Positions 33,701 through 46,653 of a stretch of DNA of 64,000 nt are shown here, in pieces. The notes beneath the pieces are model-generated. The model did not search any database and was not told the DNA's origin. It saw nothing but the letters and a program-made list of their open reading frames with translations. Made by a program: the position numbers and the translations under genes. The first letter of the stretch is position 1, and each line of letters opens with the position of its first letter. This DNA comes from Agapanthus africanus (taxonomy: Eukaryota; Streptophyta; Magnoliopsida; Asparagales; Amaryllidaceae), in contig JASDDO010000028.1 in the NCBI GenBank assembly GCA_030015575.1, forward strand, positions 22,175,154 to 22,239,153, in the 5' to 3' direction.

Positions 33701-35132
33701 GTCGTCTTTGATTGAGAAAATTAAAGCAGCACAATCACAGGATCCTAGACTGCAAAAGTTTCGAGAGCAGGTTGAGGCCTGATTACGGACAAATTTATTG
33801 ATCCACGAAAATGGTTCGTTGAGATATGGTAGCCGTTTGTGTGTGCCAAAGGGAGATGTTCGCGAAGAGCTTATGAAGGAGGCACACAGTTCAGCTTATT
33901 CTGTACATCCAGGAGGTACAAAAATGTATCGAGATATTCGACAGCATTTCTGGTGGGAAGGCATGAAACGGGAGATTGCTCGCTTTGTGGCTAAGTGTTT
34001 GGTGTGTCAGCAAGTTAAGGCTGAACATCAAAGGGTTGCTGGTTTATTGCAACCACTTCCGATTCCTCAGTGGAAGTGGGAACATATAACCATGGATTTC
34101 TTGACGGCTTTACCGCAGAGTCCAAAGGGAAACAATGCAGTATGGGTGATTGTTTATCGGTTGACCAAGGCTGCTCACTTTATTCCTTTCCGGGTTGGTC
34201 AATCAATAGAGACTTTGGCAGAGCGGTACATGCAGGAGATTGTAAGATTGCATGGAGTACCGGTGAGCATCGTGTCCGATCGGGACACTCGGTTCTTATC
34301 ACACTTCTGGAGGAGTTTACATAAAAGTTTGGGGACTCGATTGAAGTTTAGCACAGCTTATCATCCTCAAACTGATGGTCAGTCGGAGAGAACGATCCAA
34401 ACTCTTAAAGATATGTTGAGAGCATGCATGTTGGACTTCAAGGGTTCGTGGGAGGATCATCTACACTTGGTGGAGTTTTCTTACAACAACAGTTTTCAAG
34501 AAACTATCCAGATGGATCTGTTTGAAGCGTTGTATGGTCATAAATGCCGTTCACCGGTTTGTTAGGATGATGTCGGTGAACGAAAATTGTTAGGACCAGA
34601 TTTGGTGGTGCAGACAGTTGAGAAGGTTAACACTATCAGAAATCATATGAAGGCAGCTCAAGACAGACAGAAGAGTTGGGCTGACACGTCCAGAAGACCT
34701 CTAGAGTTCGCCGTGGGTGATTTGGTATTCTTGAAGATATCACCGACTAGAGGGGTGATTCGTTTTGGGAGTCGAGAAAAGCTTAGTCCTCGATTCGTTG
34801 GACCTTTTGAGATATTGGAGCGTGTTGGAGAGGTAGCGTACCGTTTGGTGTTACCGTAGTCCTTGGCAGGTGTACACGATGTGTTTCACGTATCTCAACT
34901 ACAAAGATATGTTCAAGATGAAACACACGTCTTGGAACATTCGGAGTTAACAGTACGGGAAGACCTGACTTTTGAAGAGCGACCGGTTGAAATCGTGGAT
35001 CGAAGGGAAAAGGTTCTTAAGAACAAGGTTATCCCCCTTGTGCTTGTTTCTTGGGGTAATCGATCGCATGAAGAGTTCACTTGGGAACGAGAAGATGAGA
35101 TCCGACAGAAGTTTCCTCACCTTTTTCTGTAG
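30706..35132 (+). pseudogene. gag-pol polyprotein of chromovirus 1
   Basis: Domains in order: gag (FTGLEEPLPAEQWLVDTENL, VDYAREWWLVEETRLPKPI), zinc knuckle with a stop (CDYCSLPGHVQKDC, near 31566-31607), protease (ALFDSGASHCFMS, about 31850), reverse transcriptase ([46 protein letters not shown]), RNase H (HSDASGK then stop), integrase ([20 protein letters not shown], the D-D-E core to 34420) and a C-terminal chromodomain-like end (FTWEREDEIRQKFPHLFL). Stops at 31012, 31336, 32760, 33270, 33693, 33781, 34563 and 34857 and a frameshift near 32470 destroy it. Several stops look like C-to-T changes of glutamine or arginine codons, as methylated-cytosine decay would give. Assignment to the Tekay/Del chromovirus group follows from this domain order and the C-terminus. 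Confidence 0.95.
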
Positions 35133-35153
35133 TTTTCTATCTTGTATTCTTGG

Positions 35154-35171
35154 AATTTCGAGGACGAAATT
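35154..35171 (+). promoter_or_regulatory. conserved inverted repeat before the 3' LTR, chromovirus 1
   Basis: AATTTCG-AGGA-CGAAATT, a perfect 7-bp stem, occurs between the pol stop and the right LTR. The identical motif is in chromovirus 2 at 51094-51111. The polypurine tract after it is degenerate here (GTCGGGTATAA). Confidence 0.8.
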
Positions 35172-35190
35172 ATTTTGCAGTCGGGTATAA

Positions 35191-37783
35191 TGTAACACCC
35201 GAGCCCAATACTACTAATTTCTGTTACTGTTTGAGCATTAATGTGGTACTCAGTTCATTTAGCCTGCCTGTTTGTCACTTACTGTAAAATTTTATCTGGC
35301 ATAATCATTTCTGCATATAACAAATTTTGGTATCTAAAATAAAATTAAAAATAGTCATCTTGGCCTACTCGATACCCCTAGCCTTATGGTAGCGTCTGTG
35401 CATCGAGTCCTCGTCTCGTTCGGTGAAACGGGCGAGTTTGGACGCTACGCACGCATACAAGTGTCCGTCTTGGGGGTATGCTTTTTAATCATAAAACACC
35501 TCATCTTAAAATTTGGAACCCGCTTAAAATCCTATTATTTAAATTTCAAATTTTTGGGCTCAACCCGGGCGCGATTTGGAAATATTTTATTTAGCGCCCA
35601 AATCCTAAATTTCTATAATCTTTTAAACCTTATATATATTTCGTTAACATTAACCAATCAAATACTCTTAACAGAATAAATAGTTTGATGAACAGTATAA
35701 ATCTTTGCAACTTTCTTTCTCAGCCAATCGCGAGGCTGATAATTGCCGTGGGCCCCTACCTTTCTCTCTCCCCCTCAAATCTCTCTTTCTCTCTAACTCT
35801 TTTCTCTCTCTCTCTCTCTCTTATATTATTTCCCCCCCTCATTTTTCTTTCCTCATCACGAGAACAGAAAACTCAGAAGCCCTCGCGAGAAACCCAACCC
35901 CACGAGAACCCCCAGCCGAGTGCCCCTCGCCGCCGCAGCTCAATCTCGCCGGCCGTGTCCTCTCCTCGCCCTCACCCGAGTCTCCCTCTCCTCGCCATCT
36001 CCTCCTTCTTCCTTTGTTCACCCGAGCCTCCACCCTCACAACCCATCGCCGGAGGCCTCTCGTCGTCGTCATCCACGCCACCACCAGCACCCTCCTCACC
36101 ACCTGCCCACTCCAGCACCCCGACCATCTCCTCTCCCTCTTCGTTTTCCTTTCCCTGCACCAACGTTCCATACCCGAGCCCTAACCCCAACCGCTGTAAC
36201 CTCCTTGCCGGCGCCTCACCGCCGTCGATCTCACCGCCGTCACACCCTCTGGATCACCAGTAAGCTATCTCTTCTCTTCCTCCTTCCATTCCCTCTTCCT
36301 GTTCTCCTTTGGCTGTTCATTAAATTCTGGAATTTGTAGTCGCTGTTCGCCGGAATCCGGCCGTGCCGGTAACGTGTCCCGATAATCCAGCAGAGTACTC
36401 TGACCCGTGTTGTTCCTTGGTTCGTTGTTTGGGTTCAATCCGTGAACCGTGCGTTCGTCACGAGTTTCCCCGCCGACGATACGTTCCGTTTTTCCCGGTT
36501 CGCGACCCGTCGAGGCAAGTACCCCTTTCTACATGCTATACAATATATTTATATATGTTTTGACACCATAAACCTGTAAAATTTAGCTTGGTACAATCAT
36601 TTTCCCATTTTGGTTACGATGTTGCATTATATCATTTTACTTTTAAAATTGGAATTTACAGTTGCAACCCAATAATCAAATCTACCTGTTCAATCATATT
36701 TTACTGTTAAAATAGCTGGTAGCAATTATCCCTGTAGTTCTGTTATATTTGGACACTCGCATGCTTTAACCTGAAATAACTATACTGGACCGTTACATAA
36801 TTTATTGCACCGCTAAGGGTGCTTAAACCTGTTAACATGACTAAACGGCTACATTGTATTACTGCACTCTTATGATTGAATGAAACATGCTTATTATTTA
36901 ATGCATTGCTTATTTCATGTTGTTAATACCCATGTTTGTTTATACATCTGATTGGGAGCACACTCACGAGATTGCTTACATCTGGACCTGACATGGCTAC
37001 ACATATATATATTTCTACACCTGACATGGTACCGTATACTGTTGACTTGATGTACCATGACTCGACCTGTTACCTGATCTCGTGCCTAATGCCAACAAAC
37101 CTGACATATAGTCCTCATGGACCGTTCCTGTTGTCTATCCAGACAAACTTGCTTTTACCTGATCCTGTGTTGGCATTAGTTCTTGATTACTGAATACTTG
37201 ACCTGACATACATAACTTGGGGGTATGGGGAAATCAAAGGTGAAACCGATTTGTAACTCAACAGTTCGATACCTGTTCTGATCAGTCTTACGGGCTCGGC
37301 CAGCCCCGTAGTGATGATGCTGACATCACTCGCCCATCCTGCTACCTGTTACTGCCTAGCGGCATGTCTCGGATTCAGCCCCGAGGATCTTGACCGTGGT
37401 CCCGGGCATGCAAGGGATACTATTGAGTTATATCGACGATTCATCAATTGATTTCAAAAACCTAATAATAGAAAACCTGATAGAACAGTTTAGTACCCAC
37501 TGCACACTACCCTGCACCGTTGATTCATATTACCGCTACTCTCGTTTTATTCATGTCTATTTTGCATTGCATGTTACATTGTTCATATTATATTACTTGT
37601 TGACATGACGCGCTGACGTCTGGGTTTTGCATGGCCCAGATTCTGTACCGCTGTCGTAGTCCGAGCAGGAGTATTTCAGCCAGCAGGCTGAGCTGTGAGT
37701 TCAGTGGTAGTTAGTTTTATTTCTGTATTCATTTCCTGATGTGAGCCCGCATTATGGGACATCCTTTTCAGTTATTTGTATTG
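35191..37783 (+). repeat. right (3') LTR of chromovirus 1, 3' truncated
   Basis: Matches the left LTR from its start to the equivalent of 30134, then stops. The GC donor-like junction is conserved (36514/36515). Confidence 0.95.
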
Positions 37784-37799
37784 AGTTCAGTGGTAGTTA
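37783..37799. repeat. filler duplication at a deletion scar
   Basis: GAGTTCAGTGGTAGTTA between the truncated LTR and CACTA copy B is a copy of 37697-37713, about 86 bp upstream. Short templated filler like this marks end-joining repair of a double-strand break. Confidence 0.85.
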
Positions 37800-37885
37800 T
37801 TTGTTTATTTTAATTAGACAGTTTTATATACGTATGATTAATCAAAACTAAGTCTACAACCAAATAAGCTCAGGCTACTAATATC

Positions 37886-40290
37886 TCATATGTTACTATC
37901 TATAATGTGATATAATATTTTACTATTAAGTAGTATGCGTACCAACATATCCTTCAACTTCTCGACGGTGGTCTTCAAAGCGGCAACATCATGCTCTAGA
38001 CGTCGCTCACGAGGGGTAGGGGAGGTAACCGCTGAAGTGGAGTCCAACCTCATATGGGCCCTGTTAAGACCTAATCCCCGGCCTCTCTCCCAACCTCCAT
38101 GGTACCCTCTGTGTGCGGCGTCTAGAACTGGGGTCAGCAGCATCGGATCATTCTGTCCATAAAATCGATCCCCGATACCTCCGCCTTCTCCACCACCCGC
38201 TCCTACACCCACATTAACCATTAAAATATAAGTATATCATTAAATTTGTACTTTTCAAAACAAAAATTTCAAATCTGTTAGAATAAATATTAATATTTAC
38301 GCAATACTCCTGGGTAGCAGTGATGGAGAATCGAAGCTCACCCCTAGCGGGATCTATCGAGGTGCCGTGGACGGTAAGATACGCGGTCAGCACGCTCGGT
38401 GTACCACCCTGCGAAAGGGTCTGAGCTCTCTGCAATTCGCAAAAAATTTACATATATTATAAAATAACTCTTAATATTACATTATATCAGAGTAGATCTA
38501 TTGTAATTTACTGATACCTCCATAGCACGAGTAATATTCCTCGAGTCACCTGTATAAGTGGGGCGACCCCTCTTCGCCGACTTCCTATTCTTTTTATTTT
38601 GATCGGCCTGTTTCTGCACAACACATTCAGATTTAGTTTTCTAATTAAGCAACACAAAAAATAAATTATATACTAAACAATGAATTACATTTAAATTACA
38701 AACCTGTTTGTACTGAGAGTCAAAATGTTGGCATAAGAGAGGCCATTTATCTATGTCGACTCTCGCAAAGGGCGGAGTATGCAGGAGAGCCGCTCTATCT
38801 GCCTCGAGGGTCTCCATCCACAGGGAATAGCAGTCGATCTTCAGCTAGTTCCTACTGTATCGGACCTTTGATTGCATTTTCTTCATCAGGCCATGGTACA
38901 GAGCATGAAGATCTAGCACTCTCACAGGGTGATCAGGGTCGGGTACATGTTGAAAGTCGTAATCCAACTGCAAATACATAAAAACAATGCTATTAAATTG
39001 CAAGTGTTAAATAATAATAAATATATTGAATAAGTCAAATGAAAATATATATTAATACCCGAGCCTGATCTCATAAGATGGCAAATGAGCGCCGGTGCTG
39101 ATCGCCCCACTTACATGAAGTGGAAACTTCTTCATGAGGCGGCTCTTATCCCCCATATACCGGCCGAACCTCTTGGAATAATCACCGGTATAGCGATAAT
39201 CGGGGTTAAAGAATAGAGGGAATGCTGCCTCCCCCAAACTCTGTTGAGCCTCGCCTGTGGGACCGATTCGTGCCTCGAGTTCCCCTCTCGGGATGGGGTT
39301 TCCTTGTATCTACAAGAAATATCAAGAAAATCAATATTAAGACAAAGTGGTATTAAGAAATCAAGGTTTAACGAAAATTGAAGTGTGATGTATACCTCCG
39401 GCGACAGAAGCATGAGTCTGGGTCCGGGCAGTAGCACAAGCGGGACGATAGTTTCTCCGGTGAGGAACAGCCGGTGACTCGGACGTGGGCGCATCCTCTC
39501 CAATTAGAAAATAAATATCGATAAAATTACATGAAATTCATGTTTATTCTTAAAGAATATGTAAAATGAAAAAATATTTTATATTTATTCATACTAACCT
39601 GCAGACTGAGCGGAGGGTACGGAAGTAACGGGAGTGGCCCCTACACCAGACATGGACGCACCACCTATAATTAGACAGTCAAACATTGACTATATAAGTA
39701 ATTGCAAAAACAATGTGTATATCAATAATATAACACTCTAAATCAACATGCATACACTATAGGATATATAAATATACCTGTAGGTGCGGTGGTGGCCTCT
39801 GCACGAGATATGGGGGCACCACCTACAGTTAGACAATTAAAAAATGATTATCTAAGTACGTAAGAGCAAAATGAATGTATTTATATTTATGATATAGCAT
39901 TCTAAATCAATATGCATGCACTATAAGATATATAAACATACCTGGAGGTGCGGGAGTGGCTTCTGCCTCTGATGTGGACGCACCACCAACAGCTATACAA
40001 TCAAATATTGACCATATAAATAATTTTGACATAAATATGCATGTATATCTATAATATTACATTCAAAAAGAATATGCGTGCAATATACCTGCAGGTGTGG
40101 CAAAGTCCACACGGAAAGAGGTATCCGAAGGGGTCTCCGATCGGGGTGCAAGTCTGGCCCTCTGAAGCTTCCTACGCAGCTCTCCGGGCCGCAGAACCGC
40201 TCTGCCTTTGTCTCTGCCAGTGCCGCGGCTGGTGCTCCTGCAGCCCCTCGCTGCTCCTGTCATCGTCATCAAATCTAGACAAAAGTACAA
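37886..40290 (-). pseudogene. TnpA-like (plant transposase_24 type) gene, CACTA copy B
   Basis: Parallel to copy A 5303-7760, with the same exons and micro-exon array (about 39600-40090). Blocks: about 40270-40090, then 39503-39280, 38870-38700, 38600-38520 (KRGRPTYTGDSRNIT, the TGGSR-type signature), 38435-38300 (AQTLSQGGTPSVLTAYLTVH) and 38221-37950 (GRGLGLNRAHMRLDST, then a LKTTVEKLKDML zipper-like end). The most 3' exon (4886-5089 in copy A) is lost in the scar. The product would bind subterminal repeats. Confidence 0.6.
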
Positions 40291-40293
40291 TCA

Positions 40294-43200
40294 TTACATA
40301 TGCATACTATATATGTGTAAATCGAAAAATATGAAGTAATAATATAACATTACAGATAATCTTTTTCGTTTCATGAACGCATTAGACATATCTACTTGGA
40401 TTTTATCATCAATATCATTTCTAACCCACATAACTTCATAATCTGCCGAAGAAAACCCGTCTTTTGAAACAAACGGTCGGAGCACTCTAAGTCTTCTCTC
40501 TTCTTCATCATCATCGTTGTCCTCGAATTCTGTGACATCGTAAACATTCCTGGGTTTCCAACGGCATACGACACTCCATCCCGGATGCTTCAAACACTGT
40601 GAGTAGTATACTTGGAATGCTTGGTTTGGAAAGATAAACAGATCGTACAGGCCGTAAAATCGAAGTGTGTTCACACTGGTCAATCCATATTCATCTTTCC
40701 AAGTCTCGAGATTGTTTCTCCATTTATCCGTATTGGTTCATGCATTGTACCAAGAACACTGAGATATATAAAACGGTTATGATCGTCCGAGATATTGGAT
40801 CCCAAGCATACAATTTAAGTATCCATAATAAATCACACTATCTGATCCTACCGTCGCGATCCTACCGTCGCAATCCTACTATTCTGAGCGGTTCGAAATG
40901 TTTCTATATTCTTAACTTTGAATTTGTATCTAAGGACACCGTTTCCTTTATAATATGCAACCTCCATACTAGAAAACTGAGCTAAACATCTTGAATCACT
41001 CTTTAATGATGCAGACAAGTTCGGATCGTAGATCTAACAAAATAAATTTTACGACAAATACATAACGATATAAGTTTAGATTAAGACTGGTAGCAATAAC
41101 ATATTATTCGAACAACTTGAATGATCTGCAACCCAATCGCAAAAATTATCTTGATGATATTTTTCCAATCGTTTATTATTCCAATCAGGATGCCCCTCAC
41201 GTACCTCGTTAAAATAAATTCTTTTCTCAACAATAAATTATGACATTAATATTATATCATTTCACACATACATAAATATAAATACAAATATAACAATTAT
41301 TCCAAAAAAACTTATCATTTAATTTTTTCAAGACATGCACTATTGAGGAGAATAAACTGATATATCTTATTGATAAATATAGTATCTACTCTCTTATAAT
41401 CTGCTTTACCATATGGCCCGTCCTGAATTCTTCGAGGCCGGTTAACTTTTGTCTCAATATTCTCGTCCAGATAGCAAGAACAAAATGCGGTTGCTTCTTG
41501 TAGAAGATAACATTGCATGATAGAACTCTCTGCTCGATTTCGATTGCGTATATACTTTTTTAGAGTGTAGAGGTACCTAAAGAAAAATATTTTAAATAAA
41601 TAAATACGGGCATATAGGACAATAATAATTTTACAAATTGCGCGAAACGTAAAATTCCACGTACCTTTCGATGGGATACATCCATCAATATTGTACTGGT
41701 CCGGTTAACTTAGCCTCAGTTGCAAGATAAACCGTCAGGTGTATTATGATATCGAAGAATGACGGTGGGAAAATACACTCAAACTTGCAAAGTATCAACG
41801 AAATAGAATTTTCTAGTTTCTCCAGCGTCACAACATCCAGGGTTTTAGCGTATAATTGTCTAAAAAAGTAACATAGGTCATTGATTACTAAACCAACCGA
41901 TTGGGAAAGGGAAGTCCTAAGGGCTAATGGTAAAATGTGCTCCATAATAACATGGTGATCGTGACTTTTCAGCCCATCGATCTTGCCTTTCATAATTTTT
42001 ATCTTCTTACTAAATGATCCTGAGAAACCTGTGGGAACTTTCAAATCATGCAACACCTGCATAAATCTTTTCTTCTCCGGTTGTGACATATGATACGCGG
42101 TATTGGGAAGTACAAACTTGCCTGGTTTACCCGCTATCGGTTTAGAATGCAATTCACTTCTAATTTCCCAGTCCTAAAGATCCATCTGAGTATGGAGGTT
42201 GTCATTCGATTTTCCATCTTTATAAAGAAGCAAGTTGAGTACGTGCTCGGATACTCTCTTCTCTATGTGCATGACATCCAGACAATGACGCACTAAATTT
42301 GTTGACCAGTAAGGAAGCTCGAAGAAAATTCTTAACTTGTTCCAGAATGGTGGTTTGACCTGTTTTGTCGGATCTATCCTGAAGTCACATTATTGTAACC
42401 ATCTCACTGAGCAGTCACGTCCTCTCCAGACAATGGGGTTGGAGGTCCAAGAAGCTCCTGATGACTATCAAAGTGAACAGCATCTAACCTGTAGGGATGG
42501 TCTAGAGGAAGGAAAAGTCGATGGCCGCAATAACAAACCTTCCTGCTAAAATTCAAGAATTTCGATGTTGTATGTTAATGGCAATAAAGACATGTTTTGT
42601 GACCATGTACGGGCCAACCTGATAGCATTCTATACGCAGGAAAATCATTAATTGTCCACATTAAAGCCGCACGCAGTATGAAGGTTGTATTTATGTTTAC
42701 ATCGTAAGTCTCTACACTATCAATGAATAAAGATTTTAACTTATCGATCATAGGTCGGAGATAGACGTCGATATTGTTTCCCGGTGAGTTTAGTCCGTCG
42801 ACAAGAAGAGTCATCATAAAGTATGATTGATCCATAGCCAACCAAGGTGACAAATTATAAACTATCATTACAACGGGCCATGTGCTGTGGCTTCCAGCTA
42901 TATATTTGAATGGTTAGAAACCATCACTAGCGAGTCCGAGCCTGACATTGCGAGGATCGCTACTGAATATTTTGTTCCTCCTATCGAAATCCTTATATGC
43001 CGGTGAATCTCTTGAATGACTCATTTTTCCATTTTCACTTGGAGGAGAACGATGATGCTAAATCATTGCCTCGGCTGTTTTCTTGCACCTGAGTAGCCTC
43101 TGCAGCCTCTCTGTTATGGGAAAGTATCGTGCTATCTTCACAGGTATATCGGGCTTCTTATCAAAATCTTTCGGATTATATCTGGCTTCTCCGCATGTTG

Positions 43201-43314
43201 GACACTCTTTCAAATATGAATTTTCTTTCCGGTCAACACGCAATTTTTGGGACATGCTTGAATCTTCTCGCACTTCAGACCTATATCAGACATCATCTTC
43301 TGGGCTCCACATCA
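40294..43314 (-). pseudogene. Tnp2/TnpD transposase, CACTA copy B, 3' part
   Basis: From 43314 down: the start of Tnp2 (ERKENSYLKECPTCGEARYN, PDIPVKIARYFPITERLQRL), stop TAG at 43060-43058, DPRNVRLGLASDGF then stop TAA at 42916-42914, FKYIAGSHSTWPVVMIVYNL (about 42910-42860), PGNNIDVYLRPMIDKLKSLF and AALMWTINDFPAYRMLSGWP (42868-42575), a DUF4218-like region (ALRTSLSQSVGLVINDLCYF, FPPSFFDIIIHLTVYLATEA, 42152-41685), and a DUF4216-like region (FQVYYSQCLKHPGWSVVCRW, 40683-40294). Both named stops are shared with copy A. The 5' part lies beyond chromovirus 2. Confidence 0.9.
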
Positions 43315-43319
43315 GCTGT
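43315..43319. repeat. target site duplication GCTGT (left), chromovirus 2
   Basis: GCTGT precedes the LTR here and recurs at 54373-54377. CACTA copy A shows the empty site (cacatcagctgtcgag, near 18988-19003). Confidence 0.97.
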
Positions 43320-46300
43320 TGTAAATCCCCGTTTCCTTTCTACATGAAACTTCCTATTTCTGAATCCTAGTGATTAACTTATTCTTGACTTCGTATATTT
43401 TTAGTTGGTTGTTTAAACCCTATTTTTTCCAACGCTTTTGGAATTATAGTCCAAACCCTAAAAGTCAAAACCCAGAAATTAAAACCAAAAACTAACACAA
43501 ATAAAACCAATTTAATTCAACCATTATTTTTCCTAATCCCTCAGCCCACACACTAAATAAATTCTGTTAATTTTCATCAGCCCACTCGATTTTTTAGCAA
43601 AATCCCTTTTATAAAATCCCAGCCCGTTCCCTTCTCTGCAGCCCACTTTGGGAATTAATTGTTTTTTTTATAACCCGGCCCGTTTCTTTCTGAAGCCCAC
43701 GAGATTTATAAGGGAAAAATGAATTCCTTTCATAGCCCGGCCCACTTCCATCAACCCAAGCCCGCTCGCCGACCCCTCACCGTTCTTCTTCCTTTTCAAA
43801 AAAAAATCCCAACGGCTACTCCATTAACGCGCGCGCGCGACCCGCCTCCTCCGCCGTCGCCCATGCCCTCGCCCTACCGTTGCCCCACGTTTTCAACCTC
43901 GTCGCCCTCATCTCTCTCTTGCTCACCAACCCCATCGCTGAAAACTCCTCACCTCTCTCCTCTACTTTCACCGAGCTCAAAAAAAAAAAAAAACGCGAGC
44001 ACCCAAACTTCCTCTCGAACCATTGACACTCCACCGCCGGCGATCACCCCACTTCGTCGCTCGACCCAAGACGACAACCACTCATCCACCCTCCTTCTCC
44101 CTCCACTACTCCATCTCCACCCACTCGAGTCTCCCCTGCACACGACCCCCACTGCAGGGTTCGGCCACAGCACCCTGGCACTTAACGCCGGCGAGCCCCA
44201 CTTCGCCTGAACCCCCTCTGCGACCCTACACACCCTCAGCATCACCCTCATCTCTCCATACCCGACCCCACTGCCCCTCTTCTCTCTCTCTCCAAAATTC
44301 CAAAACCACTTCCAAACAATTTTTCCCTCACTGTGAGCTGCTCTATACTCGCTGCCGGAGCGACGCCGTCGACTGTCGGCAACCCCAATACACTCGCAGA
44401 GGATCATAAAGCATCCCTCAACGTCCAGTGGCTGTGCAAACGACTCCGGTCAACCCCGACGCGAGATCCACATCTAGATCGAGGCTCGCGGGAATCCGAT
44501 ACGTGGTGTATATCGCGCGTTCGCGACGACACTATTGCCGTACGACCCCGAGGCGCTCTCCAGGCAAGTATTTACTTGGTTCATGCTATTATAGTCATGT
44601 TACACACCTAGATTACATAGTTTACGAACTTAATGATTATATATATATATATTGACCAAGGTGTTCGATGCTAGTCTCTCATGGATATGGCTGTTTAATT
44701 TGACGGAAACTGATACCTTCTGTTGGCCCTTATAATGTTAAATATAGTGTATGAATCTCGCTGGAAAATACGAATGTTTGTAACGAAAACTGATACCCCC
44801 AAATATGCCGTTAAAACTGGAATTTTCTCGTGCCTGAAAACGAATAAAATCACCATAAATCATATGTATACTGGATTGAGACGTTCGAGGGCTTAAATCG
44901 AAGCCGACTCGACGAACTTTAATACTATGTAGAAATTTAATGTTTTCTGTTCTGAAACCCTGAAGATATTTGGATCGGAATACGACTCTGGACTGCAGTC
45001 CAGAGCGTTTCTGATTGGTGTGTTCTGTCTAAAATCCTGCGTCCCCGCATTTCCTGAAATCTCATGGTACGGAACTTTACAGTAGTTATAAGATATACCT
45101 GTTAGTGAAAGAAAACAAGTGGTCTCTTTCCGATTCATCGCAGTTTGTTATTTTAAACTTATTTTAAAAAGGCAGAACGTAAAGCTGTTCAGAACACTTT
45201 CTGAAATAACATTTGAGATTGAACTGTGTATAACTTTCAACGTACAGATGCGATTGAAGATCCGTCTGTTGCGTTGAATACTTTATCGGAAACCCTAAAT
45301 TTCATTTAACTGTGACATCGCTAAATTCTGAGCCCAACTGGGCGCAATTCGTGTCGCGAAACAGACGTTCAGTTCTGAAATTGAAATTCCAGCTGCGAAC
45401 ACTTAAACTGAAACAGTTATATCTTGAAGACCGAAACTCCGATCGAACTGAAACAAAATTTGATGAATTCCTGACTGATTGTTCTATATATCTTACCTAC
45501 ATCATATTTGCTGAATTCATAACATATTGATTTGTGTAATTCATTTTGGTTCGTGACATGCATATTAATTCATAACATACCGTGCTTATTTGGTAGTTTA
45601 CAATACATATATCATACCCTTGTCGTATACACAGTGTTAGTGCGTGTGGACATTGCATTATCGTGCGTGATAGATGTTGGTTTAGGAGTGACGAGTACAC
45701 CAATGGAAAGTGAACAATCGTGACAGTGATTGGTACAGTGGATAGTGATGAAACCGTGTCATTGGCGTACTTGTACACAAGTAGATCAATATCATAAATA
45801 GTGTAACTTGGGGAAAAAGGGGAAATCAAAGTGGAAAGAGTATCGTATTTAGCGGGACCGTGTTTAGAGGATGATCATTCGAACCGTGATACTTATGCGT
45901 GTAGGACAGGATCTAGCGATCCGGCTGACAGGGTTATGTCCCGGGCATGTGGGCCGTTGTCTCGGGTATGTACGAGACTCCTGTTAAACATGATCCTCCT
46001 TCCACTATGTGATTTCAAACATGACCTAGAGACCGATAGGGACACATAACATATTCTGCATCATATTGTGACATAGTGATTACCTGCATTATTCTCATAC
46101 TAGTATTACCTCATTTACTTGTTGCATCTGATTATAATGATATTATTATTCGTGTCGCTCTGACGACCTGAGTATGCATGCTCAGATTCCGCGGGAGGAC
46201 CAGCACAGGAGACGGATCTATCCTTTGAGTTCACGGAGATATAGTTGGTGTACCTTCTTCATTTTACTGCTTTCCATAAAACAAATTGTGAGTTTGAACT

Positions 46301-46518
46301 TGGTTAGTTATCGTTCTTATTATCTGTAATCTGTAAACAATGGAATTTTAATGTAATAAATTAGTGATGTGATTCCTTTAATACTGTTCTTTACTTACTG
46401 ATTACCATGTAGTGCTAGAAGCCGAAGTGTGACTACGGCAGGATGATTCCTTGACCGTAGGAGCATGGCTGGCCTAGTCATCCCTCGTTTTCCGTATTTT
46501 GGGAAGCGGGGCGTGACA
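43320..46518 (+). repeat. left (5') LTR of chromovirus 2
   Basis: 3199 bp. TATA-like TTTATAAGGG is at about 43708-43717. A very GC-rich, Ser/Pro-coding leader (about 43735-44563) ends in CAG/GCAAGTA at 44563/44564, after which AT-rich sequence begins. (TA)n of about 8 units lies at 44638-44653. The conserved GTGACTACGGCAGGAT...GTCAT block is at about 46428-46481. Confidence 0.97.
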
Positions 46519-46527
46519 TGGTTTAGT

Positions 46528-46539
46528 TGGTATCAGAGA
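46528..46539 (+). other. primer binding site (initiator tRNA-Met), chromovirus 2
   Basis: TGGTATCAGAGA matches the tRNA-Met complement at 11 positions. The leader to the gag ATG at 46654 ends in CTTCCAG (46649), an acceptor-like site. Confidence 0.88.
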
Positions 46540-46653
46540 CTGTGTTTAGTATCAAGGGATAACAATCACTAGGCGATATTACGTTATTCTTGTTTCACTA
46601 CTCTTGATTTCTATCTTTGAATCTGAACCTATTCTTTTGAATCTTCCAGAGAT

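Larger units (their letters stand above)
27546..37783 (+). mobile_element. Tekay-like chromovirus 1 (Ty3/gypsy), decayed
   Basis: Plus-strand LTR retrotransposon inserted in the Tat RNase H (left flank GCAAT, 27541-27545). Left LTR 27546-30331; right LTR 35191-37783, which lacks about the last 197 bp. The primer site TGGTATCAGAGCC (30341) matches initiator tRNA-Met. gag-pol carries many stops and at least one frameshift. By eye the LTRs are about 97% identical. The right side ends at a deletion scar joining CACTA copy B, so the right target duplication is gone. Confidence 0.92.
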
